From Amyloporia xantha (taxonomy: Eukaryota; Basidiomycota; Agaricomycetes; Polyporales; Adustoporiaceae): DNA of 64,000 nt. Under the pieces are notes generated by a model. The model ran no database searches, was not told the DNA's origin, and saw only the letters and a list, made by a program, of their open reading frames with translations. Where the stretch lies: assembly GCA_036971615.1 (NCBI GenBank), contig JAYKKR010000004.1, forward strand, positions 372,001 through 436,000. Reading direction: 5' to 3'. Positions 20,291 to 31,273 of this stretch are shown piece after piece. Numbering within the stretch: the stretch's first letter is position 1; every line of letters begins with the position of its first letter. The position numbers and the translations under genes were made by a program.

Positions 20291-23251
20291 TCAAGCCGTT
20301 TCAAAGCGTTTCAAGCCCCGCGGTCTCCCTACTGGCCGTCGTCCCCTCGCAATCCTCTCCGCCAGACGCTCCACAACACCCCCGTCACTCAGGCCTTCTT
20401 CCTCCAACGCCTTCTTAATCAGAGCCTCCATACTCAACTGCTCCTCTATACCATCCTCACCAGGACCGTACCCAATACCAGGCAGCCGCATGCTGGGCAC
20501 AGGCAGGTGCGCGCCACCAGGCGCGTAGTGTGGCATCCGCTCGTTCGCAATATCGGAACGTCGGGCGTCATCGAAGGAGCGGATGTAGCGGTGCATTTGT
20601 GCCGTCTGCACACCAAGGGCATCGGGTAAGGGTGCCGACGGCACGAAGCCGCCTGGCCAAGGTGCAGCACCGTGCTCCCCAGTCGGCGAGAGCTCCGTCG
20701 CACTCTCTGATTCTTGTCTAAACACGGGAATATCCCGCAGTCAGTTGTCACGACGAATTGATACGCGCAGATAGTTCAGTACTGAAAATACGTACCGCAA
20801 AAGCTGGAATACCCGTTGCATCTTGCCCACGGCCAAGATCTTGTTCTTGATCTCCTGTCTTCGCTCACTCGGGTGCGCATGGCTTGAAACCGTGCGAGTC
20901 TCGTCCTCATCCTCATCCTCCTCTTCAATCTCAGCGAGTGCACGAGCACGCTCCTCATCCTCTTCGGAAGACGTGTACGATGAGGTGTCCTCGAGTTCCC
21001 GATCGGAGCATACCGAGAGAATGGCGAGCAACATCTCCGTAATCTTCGCGCCCACGAATGGTAGGGACCACGTGAACGCGTCCATAAAGTTTGGCAACCA
21101 ATACGGATGTGATGTGGCATTGTACTGCCGGATAGTGATGTTCTTATTTTTGTACTTGATCACTGCACCTCGATTGTGGTATGCGTCGAGGTAGTTCGGT
21201 GCACTGAATATCGTGATGACCGATGGAAACTTTTTCGTTGGCGTCTTCCGGAACATCGTGTATCTGCACGCATGGATGAGTCCATAAGCATCGTGCGAAA
21301 GGGGTAAGACAGAGATATCCAATACCCTGCATCCTGCGCCTCATGCCCACGGATGATTCCCAGTAGACGATTTCGCTCCAGAAACTGACATGCCGCCTCG
21401 TACCTATATATCCGTCAGCTATATACGCGCGCATGGAATTGCCTCGACGTACGTGTAGTAGTAGCTGCATCCCCGAGTATGATTTGCCTCGAAAGAATGT
21501 CCGGGTGGCAAGCCCTGGGGATGTTCGTACGTCGGATCTTGCTATGTAACGTGAGCGGACTTAGCGGACTTACCAGCGCCATGCAAGGCGACGCACCTCG
21601 TGCCCGAAGTTCGGTATCGGATCTGCCCAAAGCAGGTCGCACAGCAGGCCAACAGACGCAGGCTCGACGAATCGGTCAATCTGCACATGGCCAGTCAGCT
21701 CACCACCATTACACCACATTCCGCATAATTCGCACCTTCTCTATATCATCCAGCCGCATGAGCTCTGGGGATATCCCACCGTGTACGCAGAAGAACTTTC
21801 CATCAATCAGGGCTGTGACAGGCAGCGCCTGGAATGACTGGATGCACGCCTCGTACACGGTCGCAGAGTACTTGTGCAGGCACTCACGCTTAAAGGTGAA
21901 GTACTCTGTTAAGTGTCTGCATTCATGATTTCCACGTATAAGGAATAGGCGATTGGGGTACCACAGCTTCAGAGCATAAAGATAGAGTAGACACTATTGG
22001 TGAAATGGCTGGTCAGTTACATTTCAAAAGACGAGCGGCATCAACAGATAAAACAGATAAGAGGCGCCACGGAAGAAGAACCACCGAGCGAACTTCGTCA
22101 AAGCGCGCAGCACTGCCTACTTGACATATATCACAATGGAGTAATATATATATGATAACCTTGCCGGCTCCAAAGACTCGTAGCCAAGGCGGGCTTAGCC
22201 CATTGCAAGCCCCGGACCATGAAACAGTAGGAACTGACAGTGCTGTGTATGGCGCGTTTCTTCTCTCTCCACGAGCCAGCGCCCAGTGGACGTTCAGAGA
22301 CCGGTAAGGCCACCCCAGTCGAGTGAAACGACCACTGAGGCTGTTCCGGAGAGATCCGACGGTGGAGGACTGTCAGACCGCCTGGCCGAATCAGAAACGT
22401 ACCGATCCTGCTTCTCATCATTCCCAGCGGAAATGAACTATAGGAAGGCAAAAATAGGAGCACGTTTCCACTGACTCCACTGACCACTACTTCTCATCGA
22501 AATCGGTCATAGTCAGTCCAGCCAAGACTACTTTCCTTCCATACAAATGTAATAAACAGGAAGCACACGAACGGCTTACCTCGATTCCAAAATAACCACG
22601 GTCGACATAATCTCCAAGGAAAAGGTAGTTGTTGTCCGCGAAAGATCCTCCGATTTCAAATATCTTCATCAAGTCATACTGCTCCCAGCAATGTCACACG
22701 ACGTATCGATAGAAGAGAAGCAAAAGCACCCACGAACTGGCCATGGATGTCTCCACATACTGGAGCACGATCATTGCATAGAAGAACGTCCGACGATAAA
22801 TGGGGAAACGCGGATCCTGCGCAAGCGAAACTGACTCACCAGTAACGGGACCTCCCACATGCAGCATATTGGGTTCCTTACTCAGCATCATCGTTGCCTG
22901 TTCCAGTATGAACAGAGCCTGCTGCTCAGTGAGACGACCTTCATTGAAGAAGTGATGTCTGAGTAGGTCAATGTTCGGCCTGTGAATGCCTGCATTCACA
23001 TCTGGGACGTAGAAATCTTCGTCTCGTGGGCGCCCTGCAATAGGTGGGGGAACCTAAGGTACACAATATTCGGTCATCGAGGCCAAATGAGAGGCAATGT
23101 TCGTCAAGACGCGTACATCTTCCACTGGCCGTTTTCGCATGTCGATGATCTCCAGGTTGAACTTGGGAGGGATTACGGGAGGCCTTTCGGCGATTTGATG
23201 CAGCGCGGATGAGAAGTATGCGACATCGTTGTCCGCAGGGGGCGGCGGCAT
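20291..23251 (-). CDS. CNA1: Calcineurin A (Ser/Thr phosphatase 2B catalytic subunit), divergent
   Basis: Ca2+/calmodulin-dependent phosphatase catalytic chain; partner is calcineurin B. ATG at 23251-23249, stop 20293-20291, about 618 residues, ten exons. Metal-site motifs [26 protein letters not shown] are intact, as are HGGISPE and FSAPNYLD. C-terminal regulation is visible: acidic linker, calmodulin-binding helix [20 protein letters not shown], then autoinhibitory-like [16 protein letters not shown]. Exon 3 is only 26 nt (22734-22759). Intron 4 (21994-22579) is 586 nt, about ten times its neighbours. Several positions differ from the textbook fungal enzyme ([10 protein letters not shown] for [27 protein letters not shown]), so it may be a second, diverged calcineurin A rather than the canonical one. 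Confidence 0.93.
21994..22579 (-). other. Outsize 586-nt intron of the calcineurin gene
   Basis: Donor GTAAGCC after FGIE and acceptor CCAATAG before [11 protein letters not shown]. It includes a 119-codon minus-strand open frame (22131-22487) with no recognised content. All other introns of the gene are about 50-85 nt, so an insertion inside this intron is likely. I see no clear terminal repeats or target duplication. Confidence 0.7.
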
Positions 23252-23915
23252 GGATGGAGGTAAGGGTAGAAGGCAAGGAGCATGTTGAGGGTGATACCGC
23301 TAGTCAAAACATATCCACGTGCCAAGTATGAACAGGCGTCTACAGCCAGCGCCTTCTTACCAGATTTGGACACGGCGTCGGGAACATTGATCTGCGCCCA
23401 TTCTCCGGTGATGAGGCCCCGGCCCTGGCGGCCCGCTGATTCTCCCCTTTGGTCACTCATCCCGACGGTGAGCCCCATTGTCTTCTTGAACAACCTTTCG
23501 TCGTATTACAGTCTGGCAGTCTGGATAGGGATGCACGCCTACGAAGTTGTCAAGACAGCCGGAAGCCATGATTGGTTTCGCTCGGCTTGGATTTCTTGAC
23601 CAGAAGGACCGCTGTGAAGGTATACATGTGGACAGGTTCAAAAACATCGCAGGCCTCGATGTTTCTGGCCTTCGGAGAGACCAGGAGTCATTGTTGTGGA
23701 ATATGCTCATAATCAAAGTCCATAACCGTTTTCCGGGCGTCAGGAGCATTCACGACGGGCGGTATGAGCCCGCGCGAACGTCTCTTCTCTCCGTCATCAA
23801 CTCGGCGCACGACCGACACGTCCTGGAGTATAAGAAAGCTTGGGATTTGAGAAGGAATGGATAATCGGTATAGCTCCTCCAAATCTGAGGACAGACTTCT
23901 CCATATTTTTCGAAC
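23252..23915. other. Divergent spacer between calcineurin and the MDR gene
   Basis: Contains a minus-strand open frame starting MSDQRGESAGRQGRG (about 23365-23463) with a possible intron, not in frame with the calcineurin ATG. It could be a 5' leader uORF; no separate gene is supported. Confidence 0.35.
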
Positions 23916-25351
23916 ATGAGTGTGCCAACCACTACACGCGAATATCGTCTTCACAAGGTAAGGCATCAATGCAGATGTCTTGGTATATGTGCGGATATTG
24001 ACTACAACTGAATGTAAAGCACGACGGCGTGTATGACCTTACCTTACAAGTGGCACCCATCCATCCGCCCAAGCCCTCCGAAGTGCTCGTCAAAGTCCAC
24101 GCGGTTTCTCTAAATGTCCGTGTCCAACGCTCCCTTGCTCACAATCTATACTTACTCAATTGTCTAGTTCCGCGATCTCATGATTGCCAAAGGCCTATAT
24201 ACCGTACAGGTCAAAGACACTGTCGTCCCTGGCTCCGACCTGGGTGGCGAGATCATAGCTGTCGGTCAAGATGTCCACGACTGGAAAGCGGGCGACCGCG
24301 TCTGTGCTAACTTTGCCGTCGATCATGTCTTCGGTGACCCGACAGAGGCCACGAAGCTCTCACACCTCGGTGCCCCAATCGACGGCGTACTCATGCAATA
24401 CAAACTCTTACCCGCTCACGTAAGTCTCCTTTTCCAAATAATCCGCCCAATTTGATGTGCAGCAAAACCTTGACGCGCTGAACAGTCTCTCGTGCGAGTT
24501 CCCGATCATCTTACCTACGAAGAAGCCTCCACACTGCCGTTCGTATCTTTGCACTTGTGTCTCTGCCAGCCTCCTGATACCTATGAACAGATGCGCCGGT
24601 CTAACAGCGTATAGTGCACTCATGGGTTCAGTACCTCTCAAAGCGGGCGACACCGTCCTTATTCTGGGCACCGGCGGCGTATCCATCTTCGGACTCCAAT
24701 TTGCTGTCGCGTCAGGGGCGACTGTCATTGTCACCTCCTCTTCGGACGAGAAACTCCGCATGGCGGCAGCCCTCGGGGCAAAGCATCTGATCAACTACAA
24801 TCGCAATGCCAACTGGGACGAGGAAGTGATGAAAATAGTGCGATTCTTCGTTGTTTGTCTAACTTCGCATTATAACTGATAGCGGTCAACCTAGACAAAT
24901 GGCCGAGGTGTAGATCATGTCCTGGAGGTGGGTGGTGCGGGCTCACTGTCAAAATCTGTCGCCTCTGTTCGCTATGCCGGGAACGTGGCAGTCATCGGCA
25001 TTGTCGCTGGGGTGCGTCTGTTGCTCTTCATCACTTAGAAAACAATTGCCAAATCAGCTCCACAGGCTGGGGACGTGAGTGGCTTGCCCCTGCAAGTTCT
25101 TCACAAAGCTGTTTTAATGCGAGGAATCACTGTGGGTTCGCGTGTGCAGTGAGTTCATCCTTACCAGCTCATCGCAGTAAACCGATGGTCATATTTCTAG
25201 ATTTGAGAACATGAACCGCCTCATTGCAGCTACATCGCTCCATCCAGTTGTCGACAAGGTGTTCAAGTTTGAGGAGCTTCCCGAGGCGTACGCTTATTTG
25301 GAGAGTCAGAAACACGTTGGCAAAGTCGTCATCAAGGTTTCCAGCGACTGA
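23916..25351 (+). CDS. Zinc-independent MDR oxidoreductase (quinone reductase-like)
   Basis: Medium-chain dehydrogenase/reductase of the NADPH:quinone-reductase-like branch, about 345 residues. ATG at 23916 (MSVPTTTREYRLHK), intron 23958-24019, exon 2 24020-24115, exon 3 from 24168, then five more exons to TGA 25349-25351. Visible: HAVSLNFRDLMIAKG (the catalytic-zinc Cys of true ADHs is absent), PGSDLGGEIIAVG, EEASTLPCAGLTAYSAL, NADP fold LILGTGGVSIFGLQFA, ASGATVIVTSSSDEK, GAKHLINY, VDHVLEVGGAGSL. Two small exons flank LTYEEASTLP. All junctions keep frame. It likely reduces quinones or enones with NADPH; the substrate is not predictable. Confidence 0.9.
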
Positions 25352-25735
25352 AACCCCTTAATGATGACCTGTCATGCGTCTAGCATACAATGACCATGTC
25401 GGGCTCTAGAAATGGAGTAGTCCAAATGGTGACTAGGTGTGCAGACTAATATTTACGTCTGGTCCTGCGCATATCCCATGGGTAGCTATGATAACTTGGT
25501 GATTCGTAGGCAATTTATTGAAATGGATTATGTACGCCCCCTCTACTTAGTACTGAGTTATTGGTCGAACAATGCCGTAGTGCACGTGCTTTCCGACTTA
25601 GAGCGCCTACGGGCAAGAGTGAGCCAGCTCAGCCACCCATTCTAGTACTCTGAATGACTTGTGTTCCAACCACCTACCGTTAATCAGCCCGGTTCTCGCT
25701 AAGTTCTCATTCTAACGAATATATTAACCCACGCC
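25352..25735. other. Intergenic, no gene seen
   Basis: Spacer between the MDR gene and the kinase-like gene; nothing recognised. Confidence 0.45.
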
Positions 25736-26688
25736 ATGTCCATGTCTCCTGTAGACAAGCTGGAAAACGAGAAGCTGGAGACCACACAAATCTCTCCGAC
25801 TGCTTTCTCATACACGGAACATCAAGTAACCAAGTTTTGCGAAAAAACCATTTTCACGAGAAGTTGCTGCCTACGAAGCACTGAAAGAAACTACCTATCC
25901 CAAGATCTTTCTTGGCGTAGTACGATCAGAGGGGAGACACGGAATTGTATTAACCAAAGGCGAATGTTTTGATCGGCTCGCAGATGTGGCACACTGGCCG
26001 GAATTATGGGTTGGCGTCGGCGATGGATTGCCCCATGTCGCACAAGATATTGCATGGTCGTGTACACCCCACCCATCGACCATGCTGGCATGCTCACATA
26101 ATCCAGTTGACACGGCTGAAGGAGATGTATGGTGTTGGTGTCTTCCATAGGGACATCCGGCCTCAAAATATCTGCATTTTTGTCGATCAGGATGATTCGG
26201 CCACTGTTGCCTTTATCGACTTCGGACGCTCATCATCGCCGAAGTACCCTCGTAATGAGAGTGGTAACGAAAGTATGGCTGTGGGAGACATATACTATGC
26301 TTCCAGCCGGATTCTATTGAACGGAGGCTCCGGTAGGTGCCATATTATTGTATGCCAGGTAGTTGTACTCATATGAGCAGATTACGCGGCTTGTGACGAT
26401 GTCGAGGCACTAGCGTACGTTCTCATAACCCTCAGGCAGATGCAGCCGCCGCTATGGAAGGATGCCATCTTCTGGTATCAAGCGCAACATGGGCTGGAAA
26501 CCGTGGAAGACATTTGGCGAGCGCTAGCGAAGCTGAGGTCAGAGTTGCTACAGGAGTGTATGGAAGAGATGGAAACAGTCTTAGTGCAATTCGTCGACTA
26601 TGCAACGTCCCTCAGGGAGGGCAGCTATATCGAATATGACCACTGGTTAGAGCGCTTCGAGCAGATGTTTTACGATGCTATGTCGTGA
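25736..26688 (+). pseudogene. Fungal protein-kinase-like gene with probable frameshift
   Basis: Kinase-fold remnant or divergent kinase. ATG at 25736; N-terminus ...YTEHQVTKF then a one-base frame change at TTTT (25835-25838) into AKKPFSREVAAYEALKE (subdomain II Lys and subdomain III Glu candidates). An intron of uncertain donor (26010-26037) ends at 26106. Then catalytic loop FHRDIRPQNI, metal loop IDFGRSS, and after an intron at about 26334-26380 a C-lobe with DDVEALAYVLITL and QFVDYATSL. HRD and DFG are intact, but no glycine-rich loop is visible. The frame break means either a pseudogene or a homopolymer sequencing error; otherwise it resembles the small kinase-like proteins common in agaricomycetes. 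Confidence 0.6.
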
Positions 26689-26963
26689 CCAGTGGTCCGA
26701 ACCCTATCGGTCGGAAGGGAGGTGTGGCTAGAGCTCGAGATATATACTGGTCCTTCAGATGGTCAAATCTCTTCTAGCCTCGTGTTTCGTCGGTTCCTTC
26801 TTTAATGCTATCTACATGTACATTTCCCGGCAGATATCATATGGTGTAACAATTCTCGAAGATTGAAGTATATTTACGGAGACCTAGGGCAAGCTTAGTT
26901 CAAGTGCACTCCGCGCTAGCTCCACTTCGACAAATCCCCACTCTTTTTACACACAACCATAAG

Positions 26964-27235
26964 TTAGAATAAAGGATTCAGGACAACCTTCTCGGCTGGG
27001 CGTCTCTGCCCGCAGCTAGCCTCAGCTAGCTCCTCCAGAACCCGGATCCGTGCTTCGCGATCCTCGGCGACGCGGTCTCTCTCGTTCTGTTGCAAATTCT
27101 TCACATGCTACCAGCAAATCTTGCGCATGGCATACTGCAGCATCCTGTGTGAGTCTGAGTGAGCCACAAATTCTTCGCTCAGTCTACACAAAGTCTACCT
27201 GCATAGTCCAGAGGTCGACGTTAAGATCAACCTCA
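26964..27235 (-). CDS. Small charged coiled-coil-like protein, 3' exons only
   Basis: Unrecognised. Last exon 27144-26964 reads DAAVCHAQDLLVACEEFATE, RERDRVAEDREARIRVLEEL and ends PAEKVVLNPLF with TAA; the exon before it (27235-27199) encodes SEVDLNVDLWTMQ. The junction is in phase (intron 27145-27198, GTAGAC...CACAG). Heptad-like charged helix suggests a coiled coil. Upstream exons, perhaps to about 27500 (MFLKQD...), are uncertain. Could be a small subunit of a larger complex; no function is claimed. Confidence 0.4.
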
Positions 27236-27672
27236 CTGTCAAGCCATACGAACCGTCAAATCGACAATCAGAGACTTCCGCTTTCTTGTATATAGATGAT
27301 TGAGTCGGTTTTGTGCAGAGATGATGCAAGATTGTTCTACACATTGTCCTGTGTATTCGTAATGTATCTCTTGACCATTACATTGACTAATATAGCCGCA
27401 GCGTATCCGTATGTACTCCTCGACATGCAGCATAATTATTCGGTGTCATAGAATATGGCATACTCACCGATCTTGTTTCAAGAACATGTCGATACGAAAA
27501 ATTGTACTGGAGATGACGATGTTGAGAGGCGCCACATTTATAGTTGATTTACACACTAAAGAAAAACGTACATACCACAAACATACAGTGAAAGCTTCTC
27601 ATTTGTCCCCTTAAACAAACGTGTCCTCAACACTCCACCTCTCCTCATACTCGTGTCTCCATACGGGACTGA

Positions 27673-28482
27673 TCACGCACTAGCGTACTTCTCCGTCCAT
27701 TCCCGACTCACGCGCTGAGCATCCTTCTCGTTCTCCTTGTAGTGCTTTGCAACATCAGTCGCGAGGGGATCGTCTGGGTTCGGCGAACTCAGAAGAGCCT
27801 GGACAGAGAGGAGGACTGTACGAATTTGCAGAGCGGGAGACCATTTGTCTAAAGTCGAAATGGATCATATCGTAGTCAAGAGCATCAGCTCAAGAGTAAG
27901 ATAGATAAAGCGTGAGCTACCACGCACCCTTCAAAATATCTAAACAGATACGTCCGAGTTTATCTACCCAAGCCACGAGAAAATCTAAGAGACGTTGCGT
28001 GAAAGGAATACAGACGACGTACCGATATTAGGGTGATATATCTTAGTAAGGAAGCGCACCTTCGGAGGGCTCATCGGATACTCCTCTGGGAGGAACAGCT
28101 CCAGCCGAAATACGCCATCTACGCATGCATCACAAAAGCACATATTACGAGCAATCCGTTAATGGAGGCTCGCATACTTTCACAGACAGAGTGGCACATA
28201 CTCGCGAAGGGGCTGCCGTCGGGGCCCTGAATGGTGACATCAAAATAGCGAAGGTTATCTTCATGGGGTGCAGCAGAGATTCCAGGGGCAGGGTCTGCGA
28301 CGAGTCGTTCCGTTTCCTGGGTATATCACGGAAGGAGGAAGCCAGACAACTCGGTAGTCAGGTCCATCGCTCGTGTGGTCTGGAGTGGCGAGCGCACCTT
28401 AATGATTCGCTACACCAATGTCGCGGTATAAGCACAGTCCGGTATTGCATAAACGCATGAAAGATACCTTGGGCAGGGCCAT
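27673..28482 (-). CDS. UBC13: Ubiquitin-conjugating enzyme E2, Ubc13/UBE2N type
   Basis: E2 that, with a Uev/Mms2 partner, builds Lys63-linked ubiquitin chains in DNA-damage tolerance and signalling. Six exons: 28482-28468 (MALPK), 12-nt microexon 28409-28398 (RIIK), 28316-28202 (ETERLVADP...GSPFA), 28118-28023, about 27978-27938, and the last to TGA 27675-27673. Together they give the full fold: RIIKETERL N-helix, [36 protein letters not shown] with the active-site Cys in [20 protein letters not shown], ending EWTEKYASA. About 150 residues, normal length. Met64-type and Ser-Pro-Ala loop residues ([10 protein letters not shown]) match Ubc13 rather than other E2s. Confidence 0.95.
28398..28409 (-). 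other. UBC13: 12-nt microexon of UBC13
   Basis: CGAATCATTAAG flanked by ...GGTGTAG and GTGCGC. It encodes RIIK, exactly the residues needed between MALPK and ETERL of the Ubc13 N-helix, so the exon is strongly supported despite its size. Confidence 0.88.
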
Positions 28483-28720
28483 GTTGACGGATGTAGAGGA
28501 TGTGAGAGGTGGAGGAGATGAAGTTGCACTAACCGCGCTGAGGAAACCGATACAAGGCAGGAGATGATCACAAATCTAACCTGATCTATTTGCGGTAATA
28601 CAAGTCGAAATGAACCTAAATTCACTTTCATATTACCGATCATGAATTCACTTTGCTTGAGATCTTTACTAGTACTTCACTAGTCATATTCCTTGTGGTA
28701 GCACTTCGCTATAGCTACAC
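28483..28720. other. UBC13 upstream region
   Basis: Under 300 bp between the UBC13 start and the MITE-like element; no TATA box stands out. Confidence 0.4.
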
Positions 28721-29479
28721 TATGTCGGAAAAACCGGAACTGGGTTATATGACTGTATACGGCCGTATAAGGTCGTCAGATTTGTACCCCCCTTACAACC
28801 CCAAGGAGTGACCTACATGCGCTGATCAGACCATATACGGCCTTACCTATCTCATCAGGCCTGATATGGGTTTTGAGCCTTATCAGGTCTGATAAGGCTC
28901 TGTCTGCTAAAAGCTGCAAAAATTGCAGTCGACTTGTGGTACACCGGGTAATTGCAGCGCATGCCACAGACAGTCGTACATAGACACTATTACATATTAT
29001 ACAATCTATTTCTCACTGGTATTCATTCGTACGGATGCATACAGACAGTACTTTGTAACCATCACTCCAAGTATAATACTCATATTACCAGACAAATTGT
29101 AGCAAATTCCAATCATGATGAATGGTGTGTACTTGAATGTTATATTTTAATATGACATGTATTGCTCGGAATTGAACACACAGCTTCAGAGAATCATACC
29201 GTCATCAGCCTTCATCTACTGGGCTACGCGGGCCTATAACGACAATGCATGCTCCACGTATATATCATGTTTGTGTGGTGCTGGAGCACCATTCTATTAG
29301 TAAGTGGTCCGGCTGACATCCGGTGCTGTTTAATCCGCAAGTGGCGCACACATACATCTGATACGTCTTTATTTGGCCTGATATGTAGCTTATCTGGCGC
29401 TCACTGTAACCTGATCAGGCCTTACAAGCCCATATGGTTTCATAAGGCCTGATAAGCCAAATCCCCCTTTTCCGACATA
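28721..29479. mobile_element. MITE-like DNA element with TA duplication
   Basis: Terminal inverted repeats TGTCGGAAAA (28723-28732) and TTTTCCGACA (29468-29477) are flanked on both sides by TA (28721-28722, 29478-29479). Length 755 bp, no transposase frame. Inside are many palindromic words of the ATCAGGCCTGAT type (for example near 28853-28900 and 29374-29450) forming subterminal repeats. TA duplication and short TIRs fit the Tc1/mariner/pogo superfamily; the superfamily call is inference. Confidence 0.75.
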
Positions 29480-30102
29480 CCATCTCAACGGGTACGGTAC
29501 GAAGAGGCAATTGTCCAATTGCATACAAGCCAACAGGTATAATTTATTTCCTAACGTCAATTCAAGCCCACACGAAGTGAAATTATTGGTGAGCCATCAT
29601 TAGAGTCAACATCGACAGAACAATGATAGTTTAGGTATCTGAGGGAGAAGGTACACAATATAGCATGTGAGACATTGAAGCAAGCGATATCGTGATTATT
29701 CCCCCATAGTACAGAGACGAAGGGTTCCAACACTTGCCATTGACCTAGTGTTTGAGGTCATCACACGGCAACGTTCACGGTCGGGGAGGAGACAGAGAGC
29801 TCATCGTATTCGCCTAATATTGAGGTCAAAATACTTGATTGGCACAAAGGTAATGATAGGTATGCAATACCTTCAAATTATTCACCTGCGAAGTCGACTC
29901 TAGTGGACTCGGATAAAGTCAGTATCTATTGCCCGTAAGGGCCGGTGTCATCCGTTACAGCGTAAAGAAGGCACAGTGCAAATCCGAAACGCCCACGAGT
30001 CCTTGGTCCCCGGCTCTGCCGTCATAAATATGGGTATCATGATATATGTCATGGGTGGATTCGAGTCCTAAATCCCTCCAAGATTTTGCACTCTCGGCAC
30101 CC
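29480..30102. other. Downstream of T1; part of a tandem duplication
   Basis: No gene. From about 29880 on, the sequence is repeated downstream of T2 from about 31820 (same words CTCGGATAAAGTCAGTATCTATTGCCC and GGATTCGAGTCCTAAA). Confidence 0.6.
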
Positions 30103-31225
30103 TCATTCACCCATAGCCCACTTCCCGGTGCTGAACATGGTCCGCAAGTTTACGCTCAGCATCAAGACGCTGTATATAAATTCAGGCGCAATGTGGAAAA
30201 CGTAAAACGTGGCCTTTGAAGATGGACTGTTGAGGGAGCCCGGAGCGGTGGATTCCAGAGCTACAGTGTGATATTGCATGACGACCAGACGATAAACGGC
30301 GATAACGGACTGGGACCACAGGTTAGAGTCGTCCAAAGACTGTTCAAATCAGTAGGCAAATACTCACGAGTAGAGATGAGTTTAGGGCAATGAACAAAGC
30401 CTGGTTGCGTGGGACAAGGGATCTTGCCTTCCAAGCCCATATTGCTCCGAGATTCACCAATTGAAGGAGCATAAGAGGTATAATGGTGGCCGCATATCTA
30501 GAACTGTTGTCATCAACACATCAAGCTAAGTGACAATGGGTGTACCTCATCACCTGCACTAGGTGAGCCTTCGAAGAAGACGTTATCGCGCGGAAGTAAA
30601 GGCCACCCGCAACTGCCGCTAGGGCGGAAGCCACGTAGTAGTGGATGATAACAAGATGACTGACAGTCCGGACCAGTTGAACTCGACTGGCCGTTTTCAA
30701 TTCTCGTGCTTTTGTGGAAGCTGAGGGTGATGCAGGAGTCGGAGACTGAGTGTTCATCGCACCACCATCGGTCAGGGACGGTCGGGGCTCAAGATCGACA
30801 TCCTCATCTGCGTCTGAAGCTGTCTTGGCAGCAAGCACGAAGAGACAACGAAGGAGATCGAGGAGAGTCTGGCCGCCCGCGATAAATGCGGTAGAATATG
30901 TTGTTTGCAGGTACGTGACAATGTGATTGGATGTGCGCACGGTCTCACTTTTGGCCTGCACGGCTCGTATAGTGAAGTCTGCTACGCTGATCGATGCAAT
31001 ATAGTAAGCACGGTCGCACTGGAACAGAGGATAGAACCAGACGTACCGCCCAATAGCGAATAGCGACGGGGCGAGGAGGACCAGGCTACGCGATTTTGGT
31101 GATATGACACGATAGATAATGACAGGCGTCAGCGAAAGGTACAACACGGCAAAGAGAATGGAGGGTGCGAAGTCTAGGGAGAAAGGAGCACCTCCCACAG
31201 GAGAAGGGAAGGTAAACTCAGACAT
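30103..31225 (-). CDS. Seven-TM membrane protein T1 (tandem array)
   Basis: Unnamed integral membrane protein, about 315 residues, four exons. ATG 31225-31223 (MSEFTFPSPVGGAPFSLDF), stop 30105-30103. Introns follow the residues ...FAIGR, ...QVMR and ...LNSSLL; the last (58 nt) ends at CCCAG before SVIAVYRLVV. Hydrophobic segments: APSILFAVLYLSLTPVII; SRSLVLLAPSLFAIG; YSTAFIAGGQTLLDLLRCLF; a loop rich in Ser/Asp; LVIIHYYVASALAAVAGGLY; TIIPLMLLQLVNLGAIWAW; NQALFIALNSSLL; FYVFHIAPEFIYSVLML. The topology and the FYVFH..PE ending recall RTA1-like lipid/stress membrane proteins, but this is not a clear RTA1 domain. TATA about 40 nt upstream. Confidence 0.85.
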
Positions 31226-31264
31226 GAGGAGGTAGAGTGAGATCCTGCTCCTACATCGTGTACA

Positions 31265-31273
31265 ATTATATAT
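31265..31273 (-). promoter_or_regulatory. TATA box of T1
   Basis: ATATATAAT on the minus strand, about 40 nt before the ATG; conserved with T2 within a longer block CTGTCAGATAT...GTACACGATGTAGG. Confidence 0.6.

Noticed and set aside
30051..30070. GGATTCGAGTCC-like B box as a tRNA gene
   Set aside because: No acceptor stem, D arm or anticodon arm can be folded around it; it recurs only because of the T1/T2 duplication.
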